Assembly (NCBI GenBank): GCA_963829845.1 | Contig: CAWHKD010000022.1 | Coordinates: 10,488-74,487, forward strand | Origin: Gaiellasilicea sp963829845 | GTDB lineage: Bacteria > Actinomycetota > Thermoleophilia > Gaiellales > Gaiellaceae | DNA length: 64,000 bases | Reading direction: 5' to 3' | Shown here: positions 24,383 to 33,030 of the stretch, in pieces | Layout: the number at the start of each line of letters is the position of its first letter | How positions within the stretch are numbered: position 1 is the stretch's first letter | The notes under the pieces: model-generated | Told to the model about the DNA's origin: nothing | Databases searched by the model: none | What the model saw: only the letters and a program-made list of their open reading frames with translations | Made by a program: the position numbers and the translations under genes

Positions 24383-26116
24383 ATGAAGGCTTCACGCAAG
24401 GCCCTGCTCGCGATCGTCGCGGCCGGGGTAGCCATGTTCGCCGCCGCAACGGTGGCGAGCAGTCAGAGCAGCCCGGGCTTCAAGACCGCCCAGGGCCCGA
24501 TGCTCGACCCGGTTGCCGCGGGCGCGTCCTACGAGGGGATCATCTCGGTCGGTGACACGCTCTCGAGCGGCTACATGTTCGAGTCGATCCCGGATGGGAT
24601 CGCCTTCTCGAACAACGGCCACGGCACCGTCGACCTCTTCGTCAACCACGAAACGTCGACGGTCCCGTTCCCGTACACCTTCAACCGGACCACGGGAACG
24701 GGGTCCGGCTTCAACGACTTCACGAACGCGCTCGTGAGCAAGCTGCGGCTGCACCAGAAGTCGGGCGGCGTCCTCAGCGGCTCGTACGCGATCACGTCGG
24801 ACCAGAACTTCCAGCGCTTCTGCTCAAGCTTCCTCGCCACGGACGAGCACGGCTTCGACCGGCCGATGCTGCTCACGAACGAGGAGGGGATCGACTGGGT
24901 GAACCGGGCCGGCAAGGCGTGGCCGACGACGATCGGCTCGCCGGCGGCGCGGCAGATCGGCGCGGTCGTCGCGGTCGACGAGCAGACCGGCAAAACGAGG
25001 CCGATCTGGGGCATGGGCCGGCACAACCACGAGAACAGCGTCGCGATACCGGGCTACGACCAGCCGGTCGTGCTCTCGGGCGACGACTCGTTCGTGACGA
25101 CGCCGGAGCAGTCACAGCTCTACTCGTACATCGCCCACGACTCCCATGCGGTATGGAACGACGAGGGTGACCTCTGGGCGTTCGTCGCCGACGGCGTCGA
25201 CAGCTATTTCGACTTCCCGTTCGGCTCGAACACGAGCGTGTCGGGCAAGTTCGTGAAGGTGCCGAAGCAGATTGCGACCGGACGCAAGGCCGACGGCACC
25301 GACCTGATGGCGGCTGACGTGTCGTATCCGGGCCCGCCGGCTACCGGCTGGCAGACCGACGCCAGGACCGGAGCCCCGATCGACGGGCCGCAGTGGATCC
25401 TGGAGCACTGGGGCGACACGCAGCCTCAGCGGGTGTTCGAGTTCGTGCGCGTCGAGGACATCGCCTACGACAGACGGCCGGGCATGCAGAACGTCGTCTA
25501 CGTCGTCGACAGCGGCCGCGGCACGGCGGAGCCGGCACCTCCGGGCCTGCCCTCCCCGCAGCCCAACCGCTCGACGAACGGTCGAGTCTGGAAGCTCGTG
25601 CTCGACAAGAACGATCCGACGAAGGTGACGAGCTTCTCGATCCTGATCGAGGGCGACGACGCGCCGGTGAAGGCGCCGAACGAGATCCACCAGCCGGACA
25701 ACATCGAGTCGACGGCGACGAGCCTCCTCATCACCGAGGATCCAGGTTCGAGCCAGCAGTTCCCGCCTGGGTCGGACGTGCCCGGCGCGGCGAACTTCGA
25801 CCCGAGGGCGACCACGGCCCGGATCTGGCAGTACGACCTTGCCACCGGCGCGACGCGGGTCGTGGCAAAGGTGAACCAGTCCGCGGACGAGACACCGATC
25901 GACAAGGACGCCAACCCGAACCGCGGCAACCTCGGGGCGTGGGAGTCGAGCGGCATCATCGACGCCTCGAGCATCTTCGGCCACGGCGCGTTCCTGGTCG
26001 ACGTCCAGGCGGGAACCCTCGTGATCAACGAGGAGGTGCGCCAGGAAGGTCCCGACACGCTGACGTACCAGCGCGACGGCGGCCAGCTCGGCCTGCTGCG
26101 GATCCCCGGCGCGTAG
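24383..26116 (+). CDS. Secreted DUF839 (PhoX-like) protein
   Basis: A 577-residue exported protein: signal peptide MKASRKALLAIVAAGVAMF and Ala-rich cleavage region to about residue 28, then a beta-propeller-like chain with FVNHETSTVPFPYTF, GRHNHENSVAIPGY, GDDSFVTTPEQSQLYSYI and NEIHQPDNIESTATSLLITEDPG, the pattern of DUF839 proteins that include the calcium-dependent alkaline phosphatase PhoX. Full PhoX active-site residues could not be verified by eye. GGGGGAA precedes the ATG. Divergent from the phosphodiesterase/5'-nucleotidase fusion, which suggests a shared role in extracellular phosphorus release. A longer reading to 24218 is not supported. Confidence 0.8.
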   Translation: MKASRKALLAIVAAGVAMFAAATVASSQSSPGFKTAQGPMLDPVAAGASYEGIISVGDTLSSGYMFESIPDGIAFSNNGHGTVDLFVNHETSTVPFPYTFNRTTGTGSGFNDFTNALVSKLRLHQKSGGVLSGSYAITSDQNFQRFCSSFLATDEHGFDRPMLLTNEEGIDWVNRAGKAWPTTIGSPAARQIGAVVAVDEQTGKTRPIWGMGRHNHENSVAIPGYDQPVVLSGDDSFVTTPEQSQLYSYIAHDSHAVWNDEGDLWAFVADGVDSYFDFPFGSNTSVSGKFVKVPKQIATGRKADGTDLMAADVSYPGPPATGWQTDARTGAPIDGPQWILEHWGDTQPQRVFEFVRVEDIAYDRRPGMQNVVYVVDSGRGTAEPAPPGLPSPQPNRSTNGRVWKLVLDKNDPTKVTSFSILIEGDDAPVKAPNEIHQPDNIESTATSLLITEDPGSSQQFPPGSDVPGAANFDPRATTARIWQYDLATGATRVVAKVNQSADETPIDKDANPNRGNLGAWESSGIIDASSIFGHGAFLVDVQAGTLVINEEVRQEGPDTLTYQRDGGQLGLLRIPGA

Positions 26117-26119
26117 GAG

Positions 26120-28015
26120 CTAGACCGACTCGGGAGCGGGCGTCGCGGAGGTCGCGGCGCCCGCTTCCTCACGCTGCGGCTCACGGACGATCGCGGCGAG
26201 GCGGCCGACGAGCTCGAGCGTATCGCCCGCCTCGACGAGCCGCTCGAGCTCGTCGAGCTTGCCCTCGAGCCAGGCCCGCTCGACAGGCGAGACGTCGAGG
26301 GCGACGATCTTCGGGTGCGTCGTCGGCTTCCAGGTCTCGCCCTCGGCGAACAGCTCCTCATGGATCTTCTCGCCCGGCCGCGCGCCGATGAAGGTGATCG
26401 CGATGTCACGCTCCGGCTCCTTGCCGGAGAGGCGGATCATGTTCCGGGCGAGCTCGAGGATCCGGATCGGCTCGCCCATGTCGAGGACGAGGATGCGGCC
26501 TCGTCCCCCGATCGCGCCGGCCTGGATCACGAGCGCGACCGCCTCTGGAATGGTCATGAAAAAGCGGGTCATCTCTGCGTCGGTGACCGTGACCGGCCCT
26601 CCCCGCTCGATCTGGCGGCGGAAGAGGGGGATGACACTGCCCGCCGAGTTGAGGACGTTGCCGAAGCGGACTGCGACGAACTTCGTCGGCACGTCGTCGC
26701 GCTCGCCGTGCGAGCCGACGATCCACTCGCAGAGCGTCTTCGTCTGCCCGTAGACGCTGTAGGGGTTGAGCGCCTTGTCGGTGGAGATGAGGACGAACCG
26801 CTCGACACCGTGCGCGATCGCTGCGTCGGCGACGTTCCTCGTCCCGAGGACGTTGTTCGCCACCGACACGAGCGGGTTCGCCTCCATCAGCGGCACGTGC
26901 TTGTAGGCGGCTGCGTGGAAGACGACGTCGGGGCGGTAGCGCTCCAAGACCTCGCCCAGCCGGCGGCGATCGCGCACGTCGGCGAGCACGGGGACGCAGG
27001 CGCTGAAGCGGCGCTCGTCGACGAGCTCGCGCTCGATGTCGAACAGCGAGCTCTCGGCCTGGTCGACCATCACGATCCGCGTCGGCTCGGCGCGCGCGAG
27101 CTGGCGACAGAGCTCGGAGCCGATCGAGCCGCCCGCGCCGGTGACGAGCACGGCCTTGTCTTTGACGTAGGAGGCGATCGCTTCGACGTCGACCTCGACG
27201 GGCTCGCGGCCGAGCAGGTCTTCGACCTCGACCGGGCGGACCTGCTTGGCGAGGTCGAGGTCGCCGGCGATCAGCTCGTTCAGCCCCGGCAGCGTCTTCA
27301 CCGGCACGTTCTCGGCGCGGGCCATCTCGGCAATCCGCGCGCGCTGCTCGCCCGAGGCCGAGGGGATCGCAATCAGCAGCTCGTCGGGCCGGCGGTCGCG
27401 CAGCAGGTGCGGCAGCTCGTCGCTCGTGCCGAGCACGCGGATCCCGTGCAGGCGGAGGTTCTTCTTGCTCGGGTCGTCGTCGATCAGACCGATCGGCGTG
27501 TAGCCGAGGTCGGGCGAGCGCAGCATCTCCTTCAGCATCAACTGGGCTGCGTCACCCGCGCCGACGACGATCACCTCCTTGCCGCGCGCCACGATCGAGC
27601 GGCTCTGCGGGCGCTCGATGATCGTCCGCGCGAGCATGCGCGAGCCGGCGACGAGTGCCAGCGTCAACAGCGCGTCGATCACCCACACTGTGCGCGGCAC
27701 CTCCGCGGCGTGGACGTCGAAGAAGCTGAAGATGAGGAAGGTGACGAGGCTCGCCGCGAGCACGCCGCGCGCTGCTCCCCACATGTCCCGCGTCGAGACG
27801 TAGCGCCACCAGCGGTTGTAGAAGCCGAAGAGAGCGAAGACGCTGAGCTTGATCGCCGCGACGAGCGCGAGGATCGACCAGGAGACGTAGTACTCGTAGT
27901 AGACGGGCAGATCGGTGTCGAACCGGAGCCGGAAGGCGAAGAACCACGCGGCGACGACGATCGCGAAGTCCGCCGCGAGCTGCGGCAGCCGGTGGCGGTT
28001 GATCGGCGTCCTCAC
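26120..28015 (-). CDS. CapD/WbpM-type nucleoside-diphosphate-sugar epimerase/dehydratase
   Basis: A 631-residue membrane-anchored protein with four N-terminal transmembrane helices (about 12-30, 45-65, 82-100, 110-128), a first Rossmann domain (VIVVGAGDAAQLML, 148-161) and a second SDR domain with GAGGSIGSE (293-301), HAAAYKHVPLMEANP and the later PYSVYGQTK. This is the architecture of UDP-GlcNAc 4,6-dehydratases such as WbpM/CapD, early enzymes for deoxy-amino sugars of surface polysaccharides. GTG 28015 overlaps the DegT stop as GTGA. With the aminotransferase it forms a sugar-modification pair. Confidence 0.9.
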   Translation of the reverse strand: MRTPINRHRLPQLAADFAIVVAAWFFAFRLRFDTDLPVYYEYYVSWSILALVAAIKLSVFALFGFYNRWWRYVSTRDMWGAARGVLAASLVTFLIFSFFDVHAAEVPRTVWVIDALLTLALVAGSRMLARTIIERPQSRSIVARGKEVIVVGAGDAAQLMLKEMLRSPDLGYTPIGLIDDDPSKKNLRLHGIRVLGTSDELPHLLRDRRPDELLIAIPSASGEQRARIAEMARAENVPVKTLPGLNELIAGDLDLAKQVRPVEVEDLLGREPVEVDVEAIASYVKDKAVLVTGAGGSIGSELCRQLARAEPTRIVMVDQAESSLFDIERELVDERRFSACVPVLADVRDRRRLGEVLERYRPDVVFHAAAYKHVPLMEANPLVSVANNVLGTRNVADAAIAHGVERFVLISTDKALNPYSVYGQTKTLCEWIVGSHGERDDVPTKFVAVRFGNVLNSAGSVIPLFRRQIERGGPVTVTDAEMTRFFMTIPEAVALVIQAGAIGGRGRILVLDMGEPIRILELARNMIRLSGKEPERDIAITFIGARPGEKIHEELFAEGETWKPTTHPKIVALDVSPVERAWLEGKLDELERLVEAGDTLELVGRLAAIVREPQREEAGAATSATPAPESV

Positions 28016-29100
28016 GCCCGCACGGACGCCACGCCGACCGCGTCCAGGACCGTCGCGACGACGCGCTCCTGCACCTCGGCGTCGATTCCGCCCCAGAGCG
28101 GGAGCGCCAGGTTCTCGTCCGCCGCCTTCTCGGTCTCCGGCAGCGAGCCTGGCTCCAAGCCGAGGTGGCGGAGAGCCGGCTGGAGATGCAGCGGCGTCGC
28201 GTAGTACGAGGCGGACGCGATCTCGCGCTCGGCGAGAGCGGCTGCGATGCGGTCGCGCTCGGGCGTGCGGACGACGTACATGTGGTAGACGTGACCCGGA
28301 GCGTCCGCGGGCAGCTCGACCGCGTCGCCGAGGCCGAGCTCTGCGTAGCGCGCCGCGCCCTCGCGCCGGGAGGCGTTCCACCCAGCGAGGTGCGGCAGCG
28401 AGATGCGGAGGAACGCGGCCTGGAGTGCGTCCAGCCGGGAGTTCGTCCCGATCAGCTCGAACGTCTTCTTGTCCCGGGACCCGTGGAAGCGCAGCATCCG
28501 AACCCGCTCCGCGACACCGTCGTCGGTCGCCGCGACGAGGCCGCCGTCACCGAGCGCGAAGAGGTTCTTGGTCGGGAAGAAGCTGAAGGTGGAAGCGACG
28601 CCCGTGGTCGCGACACCCTCCGCTCCGAAGGCCTGGGCAGCGTCCTCGAGCAGCGGCAGGCCGAGCCCCGCGAGCTCGGCGAGCGGTGCCGGCCGGCCGA
28701 AGAGGTGCACCGGCACGATCGCCTTCGTGTGCGGCCCGATCCGGCGCTCGACGTCCTCGGGATCGAGGTTCAGCGTCACCGGATCGATGTCGGCGAACAC
28801 GGGAGTCGCGCCGGCACGGGCGATTGCCTCGGCCGTCGCGTAGAAGGTGAAGGAGGGGCAGATGACCTCATCACCCGCTCCGACGCCCATCGCCTCGAGC
28901 GCGAGCACGAGGGCATCCGTCCCGTTCGCGACGCCGATCGCGTGCGGCACACCAAGGTACGCGGCCGCCTCCTCCTCGAAGGCCTGCACCTCGGGGCCGA
29001 AGATGAACCGGCCGGACTCGACGACGCGCTCGAACGCCTCCCGGAACTCCGGGATCAGCGGCTCGTACTGCGCCTTGACGTCGACGAGATCGATCTTCAT
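28012..29100 (-). CDS. DegT/DnrJ/EryC1/StrS family sugar aminotransferase
   Basis: A 362-residue PLP enzyme of normal length: GVANGTDALVLALEAMGV (phosphate-binding), VICPSFTFYATAEA, LEDAAQAFGA with Asp153 and Gln156, and the PLP lysine K178 in FSFFPTKNLFALGDGG. It transfers an amino group to a nucleotide-linked keto sugar, probably the product of the CapD-type enzyme encoded next (GTGA overlap). DedA and a NAGPA-domain protein precede it on the same strand. A TAGACT box lies 9 bases before the ATG. Confidence 0.9.
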   Translation of the reverse strand: MKIDLVDVKAQYEPLIPEFREAFERVVESGRFIFGPEVQAFEEEAAAYLGVPHAIGVANGTDALVLALEAMGVGAGDEVICPSFTFYATAEAIARAGATPVFADIDPVTLNLDPEDVERRIGPHTKAIVPVHLFGRPAPLAELAGLGLPLLEDAAQAFGAEGVATTGVASTFSFFPTKNLFALGDGGLVAATDDGVAERVRMLRFHGSRDKKTFELIGTNSRLDALQAAFLRISLPHLAGWNASRREGAARYAELGLGDAVELPADAPGHVYHMYVVRTPERDRIAAALAEREIASASYYATPLHLQPALRHLGLEPGSLPETEKAADENLALPLWGGIDAEVQERVVATVLDAVGVASVRA

Positions 29101-29112
29101 GGCCGGGTGAGT

Positions 29113-29796
29113 CTAGCGGGGCTCTGCGGCGGGCTTGCCGCGCCTACGCACGTACTTCCAGCCCAACCACACGGCCCCTCCCACGAGCAGCGCGAGCACG
29201 GCGTAGTCGAAGTAGTGGAACGCGTGGTGGAAGTCCTCCCACTGGCTGCCGAGCGCCCAGCCGGCGCCGGCGAGGGCGAAACACCAGATCGCGGAGCCGA
29301 GAAACGTCAGGATCACGTAGCGGCGGAATGGGGCCTCGAAGACCCCGGCCGGGATCGAGACGAACGAGCGGACGAGCGGCGTCAGCCGGCCGAGGAACAC
29401 GGCCCAGTCCTCCCAGCGCTCGAACCAGCGCTCGGCCCGTTCGAGCTTCTCCTCGTTGAGATGGAGCCAGCGTCCGTGCCGCTCGAGGAAGGGACGCCCA
29501 CCGTGTAGGCCGAGCCACCAGCCGCCGATCGCGCCGAGGGTATAGCCGATCGTGCCCGCGAGCGCGACCGCGAGAAATGCTGGGAAGCCGGACTCGATCG
29601 TCCAGCCGAAGAGCATGACGTCCTGTCCGGCGAAGGCACCCGCCGCGACCGCCCCGCCGTAGACCATCACGGGCTCGCTCGCCGCCGGGAAGACGGCGTC
29701 GATCATCATCAAAATGAAGACGGCGTAGAGGCCGTAGTCGCCGACGACCGTCGTGAGGAGATCGGTGATCTCCGACAGGATCGAGGCGACCGGCAC
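29113..29796 (-). CDS. DedA family membrane protein
   Basis: A 227-residue polytopic protein with DedA (SNARE-associated/VTT domain) features: EPVMVYGGAVAAGAF, TIGYTLGAIGGWWLG near the middle, and FLGRLTPLVRSFVSIPAGVFEAPFRRY, which contains the functionally important arginines. DedA proteins are polyprenyl- or phospholipid-scramblase-type flippases needed for envelope integrity. The GTG start has its own TAACCT -10 box, which overlaps the 3' end of the NAGPA-domain gene. Confidence 0.9.
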   Translation of the reverse strand: MPVASILSEITDLLTTVVGDYGLYAVFILMMIDAVFPAASEPVMVYGGAVAAGAFAGQDVMLFGWTIESGFPAFLAVALAGTIGYTLGAIGGWWLGLHGGRPFLERHGRWLHLNEEKLERAERWFERWEDWAVFLGRLTPLVRSFVSIPAGVFEAPFRRYVILTFLGSAIWCFALAGAGWALGSQWEDFHHAFHYFDYAVLALLVGGAVWLGWKYVRRRGKPAAEPR

Positions 29797-29802
29797 CCGC
29801 AG

Positions 29803-29808
29803 AGGTTA
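29803..29808 (-). promoter_or_regulatory. -10 box of a leaderless promoter (dedA)
   Basis: TAACCT on the minus strand, 6 bases before the GTG at 29796, inside the end of the preceding gene. Confidence 0.5.
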
Positions 29809-31590
29809 GCCCGAGGGCTTCTTCGGCTTGTTCTGCGGCAGGGGAGCGGCTCGGATGACGCGGAACGCGGGCGTGACGACCTCGACGGCGCCGAGCTCGT
29901 TCGTGGCGCGGAAGCGGACGACGTACATGCCGCCGTAGACGAGGAACTTGCCGCCGCGCGTGGTGCCACGCCAGCTGGCGGCGAAGCGGCCGGCCGGAAG
30001 CCTGCGGACGGCGATTGTCGCCACCTGGACGCCGGACGCCGTCTCGACGGTCGCCGTCACGCGGGCGGCGCGCGTCAGCGTCACCCCGGCCGAGATCGTC
30101 TGCTTGCCCCGCACCCGGACGACGAGCGAGCGGCGCGAGAGCCTGGCGAACCCGAGCGTGTTGTTGACTGTGAACATCTGCGTCGTCGTTGACGTGCGCG
30201 CGGAATCGTCCGTGGCGGTCACCTCGAGCCGCCAGCGCCCTTCGGCCGGCGGCGGTGGCTCGACCACGGTCGGGTCGGCGGATGCGGGCGGGAAGGCGAC
30301 CGGATACGTGCCCGGCTGCTGCAAGAGCGTCTCGGTGAAGGCGACGGCTCCGCCGGGCGCGACGAGGGTTGCGGTCACGTTCGAGGGCCGGACGACCTTG
30401 TACGAGAGCTCGCGCTGCTTCTCGGCATAGCCGTCGCCGTTCGGCGAGATGACGGCCTCCGGCACGGGCGAGTAGACGCCGTAGTACATGAGCTGGAGCG
30501 CGTTCGAGACCGGTCGCTCGCCACCGCGGTCGGAGGGGCGGTTGAGCAGCTTCCCGTCGAAGGCGAGCGAGGACGAGCCGCCGCCGTCGAAGGCGGAGCC
30601 GGTGACGGCGCCGAGCCTCACCATCGTCTGCGCGAGCTCGAAGTTCGTCATGCCGACGCTGTAGCCGGGGCGGCGGCCGTCGGTGACGACCATCAACACC
30701 CGCCCGTCGGCGAGCTGGCCGACGCCGGTGCGCGGGTTGCGCGGCGCGAGCTGGCTGGAGGTGAACGCCTCTTGAGCGCGGAAGACCGGACCGCCGCTGC
30801 GGACGAGCACCGGGCCGCCGCCGACGGCGTTCGTGACTCCGGCCCACTCGGGCCGGAAGATCAGCCGCAGCGTCACAGTCGTGCCCACGACCGCCTCCTC
30901 GGCCAGGCGCGCGGCCGCCGTGCCCCGGGCGACGAGGACGGCGCCGCCCTGCGGGATCGCCGTGCCGCCCGCGCCCGCAACCTGGACGACGGGGCCCGCG
31001 AGGTCGGTGTTCGGCGTCGTCGGCGGGAAGGGGGAGATCACGGCCTCGGTCACGCCCGACTGAGCGGGCGTGGCGGAGCCGTACGCTCGCGTGAACAGCG
31101 AGATGCCATTCGCTCCCGGCGACTGGTTGAGGTCGTTCAGCGTCCGACGCTGGCCGAGACCACGCCAGGTGCCGAAGAACTCGATCCGGCGGACGTCGAG
31201 GCCGCCCTCCGGGGTGACGCCGGTGCTTGAGCGGTCGCCGTACGGCGGACTCTCGACGACGTTGTCGCGCATCAACACGCCGCTCGGGCGGCCGGAGTCG
31301 GCATAGAAGTCGCCGTTGATACCGACCATCGTCGCGCTCGGCGAGAGTCGCTTCTGCATCGAGGTGACGCGCTCGACGCCCTGGATCGTCTCGTTCGAGA
31401 GCGTCGGTCGGAGAGCGTAGAGGCCGGTCGGGCGCGGGCCGCGGACGATGTGGATCGCGACCGGGCCGTGGGGCGTGAACTGGACGCCGCGCTCGTAGGT
31501 GACGCCAGGCATCAGCGTCGTCGTCTGCGCCGCAGCGGGCGCGGCGAAGGAAAGGGCGAGGAGCCCGAGGATGAGCGGCTTGCGAGTCAC
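29806..31590 (-). CDS. Secreted phosphodiester glycosidase (NAGPA domain) protein
   Basis: A 594-residue exported protein with a signal peptide (TRKPLILGLLALSFAAPAAA). Residues about 95-390 carry the NAGPA-type domain seen in phosphodiester glycosidases: MVGINGDFYADSGRPSGVLM, RVLMVVTDGRRPGYSVGMTN and AFDGGGSSSLAFDGKLLNRP. The C-terminal 200 residues are Ig/FlgD-like (VISPNGDGYAEKQRELSYKV, FAASWRGTTRGGKF), probably for surface attachment or stalk function. It should remove a phosphodiester-linked sugar from a wall polymer; the substrate is unknown. GTG start chosen to match the signal peptide. Confidence 0.8.
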   Translation of the reverse strand: MTRKPLILGLLALSFAAPAAAQTTTLMPGVTYERGVQFTPHGPVAIHIVRGPRPTGLYALRPTLSNETIQGVERVTSMQKRLSPSATMVGINGDFYADSGRPSGVLMRDNVVESPPYGDRSSTGVTPEGGLDVRRIEFFGTWRGLGQRRTLNDLNQSPGANGISLFTRAYGSATPAQSGVTEAVISPFPPTTPNTDLAGPVVQVAGAGGTAIPQGGAVLVARGTAAARLAEEAVVGTTVTLRLIFRPEWAGVTNAVGGGPVLVRSGGPVFRAQEAFTSSQLAPRNPRTGVGQLADGRVLMVVTDGRRPGYSVGMTNFELAQTMVRLGAVTGSAFDGGGSSSLAFDGKLLNRPSDRGGERPVSNALQLMYYGVYSPVPEAVISPNGDGYAEKQRELSYKVVRPSNVTATLVAPGGAVAFTETLLQQPGTYPVAFPPASADPTVVEPPPPAEGRWRLEVTATDDSARTSTTTQMFTVNNTLGFARLSRRSLVVRVRGKQTISAGVTLTRAARVTATVETASGVQVATIAVRRLPAGRFAASWRGTTRGGKFLVYGGMYVVRFRATNELGAVEVVTPAFRVIRAAPLPQNKPKKPSG

Positions 31591-31683
31591 GGCCCCGACG
31601 GAGGCTAGCCGAAGCCCCGGCGCTCCTTTGCAGGGATTAACGGAATCCGAACGGGTCGGGAGTCGCATCCCGCCCCGTCCAGC

Positions 31684-31689
31684 TACGTT
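31684..31689 (+). promoter_or_regulatory. -10 box of a leaderless promoter (radical SAM - mqnC)
   Basis: TACGTT, 6 bases before ATG 31696. Confidence 0.55.
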
Positions 31690-31695
31690 GCAGGT

Positions 31696-33030
31696 ATGAG
31701 CACCGCTGCAGCGGAGTCGCGCACCGGCGTGGTCGAGGAACTGATGGCGCGGTTCCCGCACATTCCGCGCGAGGCCGTACTCAAGGAGGACCTGCTCCGC
31801 ACCGGGATCGCGTTCGACGACTCGGCGCTGACGGACAACCTCGACGGCGACGTGAAGCCGAAGTCCTACTTCATCTTCTCCTTCGACCAGAAGCCGCTCG
31901 CCGAGCTCGGCGAAGCCGCGAAGCGCCGCCCTCCCGAGGAGATCGCGCTCACCGGCGGCCCCTACGGGCTGCGGCGGACGATCGTCTCCGTGCGCATCAA
32001 CCCCGACTCCCCCTACCGCATGGTCGGACGCGAGCTGACGCTGGACGGCCGGACGGTCGCCGACGTGACGCTGCCGCCGCTACCCGAGTACTACCGGCAC
32101 ACGCTCGCGAACGGGAAGACCGTGATGGAGACCGCGCCGACGATCCAGTGGGGCTACCTGATCTACCTGACCGTGCTCCGGCTCTGCCAGTACTTCGGCG
32201 CCAAGGAGGAGTGCGGCTTCTGCGACATCAACCACAACTGGCGCCAGCACAAGCGCGAAGGCCGCCCCTATACGGGCGTGAAGCCGGTCGAGGACGTGCT
32301 CGAAGCGCTGGCGCTGATCGATCGCTACGACGTCGACCGCGCCAGCAAGGCGTACACCCTCACGGGCGGCTCCGTCACGAGCACCGTCGACGGGCTCGCC
32401 GAGGCCGACTTCTACGGCCGCTATGCGCAGGCGATCGAGGAGCGGTTCCCCGGCAGGTGGATCGGCAAGGTCGTCGCGCAGGCGCTGCCGAAGGCCGATG
32501 TCCAGCGCTACAAGGACTACGGGATCACGATCTACCACCCCAACTACGAGGTCTGGGACGAGCGGCTCTTCAAGCTCATCTCGCCGGGCAAGGAGCGCTA
32601 CGTCGGCCGGGACGAGTGGCACCGCAGGATCTTCGACGCCGCCGAGGTGTTCGGGTCGCGCTTCGTGATCCCGAACTTCGTCGCGGGCGTCGAGATGGCG
32701 AAGCCGTTCGGCTTCGAGACGGTCGACGCTGCGATCGCCTCGACGACCGAGGGCCTCGACTACTTCATGAGCCGCGGGGTCACCCCGCGCTTCACCACCT
32801 GGTGCCCCGAGCCGACGACGCCGCTCGGACGCGACAACCCCGACGGCGCGCCACTGGAGTACCACATCCGCCTGCTCGAGGCCTATCGCGAGACGCTCGA
32901 GAAGCACGGCCTCAAGCCGCCGCCCGGCTACGGCGTCGCGGGCGCCGGCAACGCCGTCTTCTCGGTCAGCTCGTTCATGGACACACTCGCACCCGAGGTG
33001 GTCACGACGGAGGAGGCGGTCCCGGCGTGA
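31696..33030 (+). CDS. Radical SAM protein with an unusual Cx8Cx2C cluster motif, coupled to mqnC
   Basis: A 444-residue protein. The cluster-binding segment LCQYFGAKEECGFCDIN gives Cys164, Cys173 and Cys176, that is Cx8Cx2C instead of the usual Cx3Cx2C. TLTGGS about 45 residues later could be the GGE-like SAM motif, and RFVIPNFVAGVEMAKPFG and RFTTWCPEPTTPLG fit later barrel strands. About 150 residues precede the cluster with no recognised domain. The stop overlaps the mqnC start as GTGA, so the two proteins are made together; a role in futalosine-pathway menaquinone synthesis or a related radical step is likely but unproven. It is not MqnE, which has a Cx3Cx2C motif. Confidence 0.75.
   Translation: MSTAAAESRTGVVEELMARFPHIPREAVLKEDLLRTGIAFDDSALTDNLDGDVKPKSYFIFSFDQKPLAELGEAAKRRPPEEIALTGGPYGLRRTIVSVRINPDSPYRMVGRELTLDGRTVADVTLPPLPEYYRHTLANGKTVMETAPTIQWGYLIYLTVLRLCQYFGAKEECGFCDINHNWRQHKREGRPYTGVKPVEDVLEALALIDRYDVDRASKAYTLTGGSVTSTVDGLAEADFYGRYAQAIEERFPGRWIGKVVAQALPKADVQRYKDYGITIYHPNYEVWDERLFKLISPGKERYVGRDEWHRRIFDAAEVFGSRFVIPNFVAGVEMAKPFGFETVDAAIASTTEGLDYFMSRGVTPRFTTWCPEPTTPLGRDNPDGAPLEYHIRLLEAYRETLEKHGLKPPPGYGVAGAGNAVFSVSSFMDTLAPEVVTTEEAVPA

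Noticed and set aside
26315..28204. 629-codon plus-strand open frame
   Set aside because: Antisense to the CapD-type gene; Asp/Arg/His-rich shadow composition.
31696..33030. mqnE (aminofutalosine synthase)
   Set aside because: The Cx8Cx2C spacing and the long N-terminal region do not fit MqnE, in spite of the mqnC neighbour.
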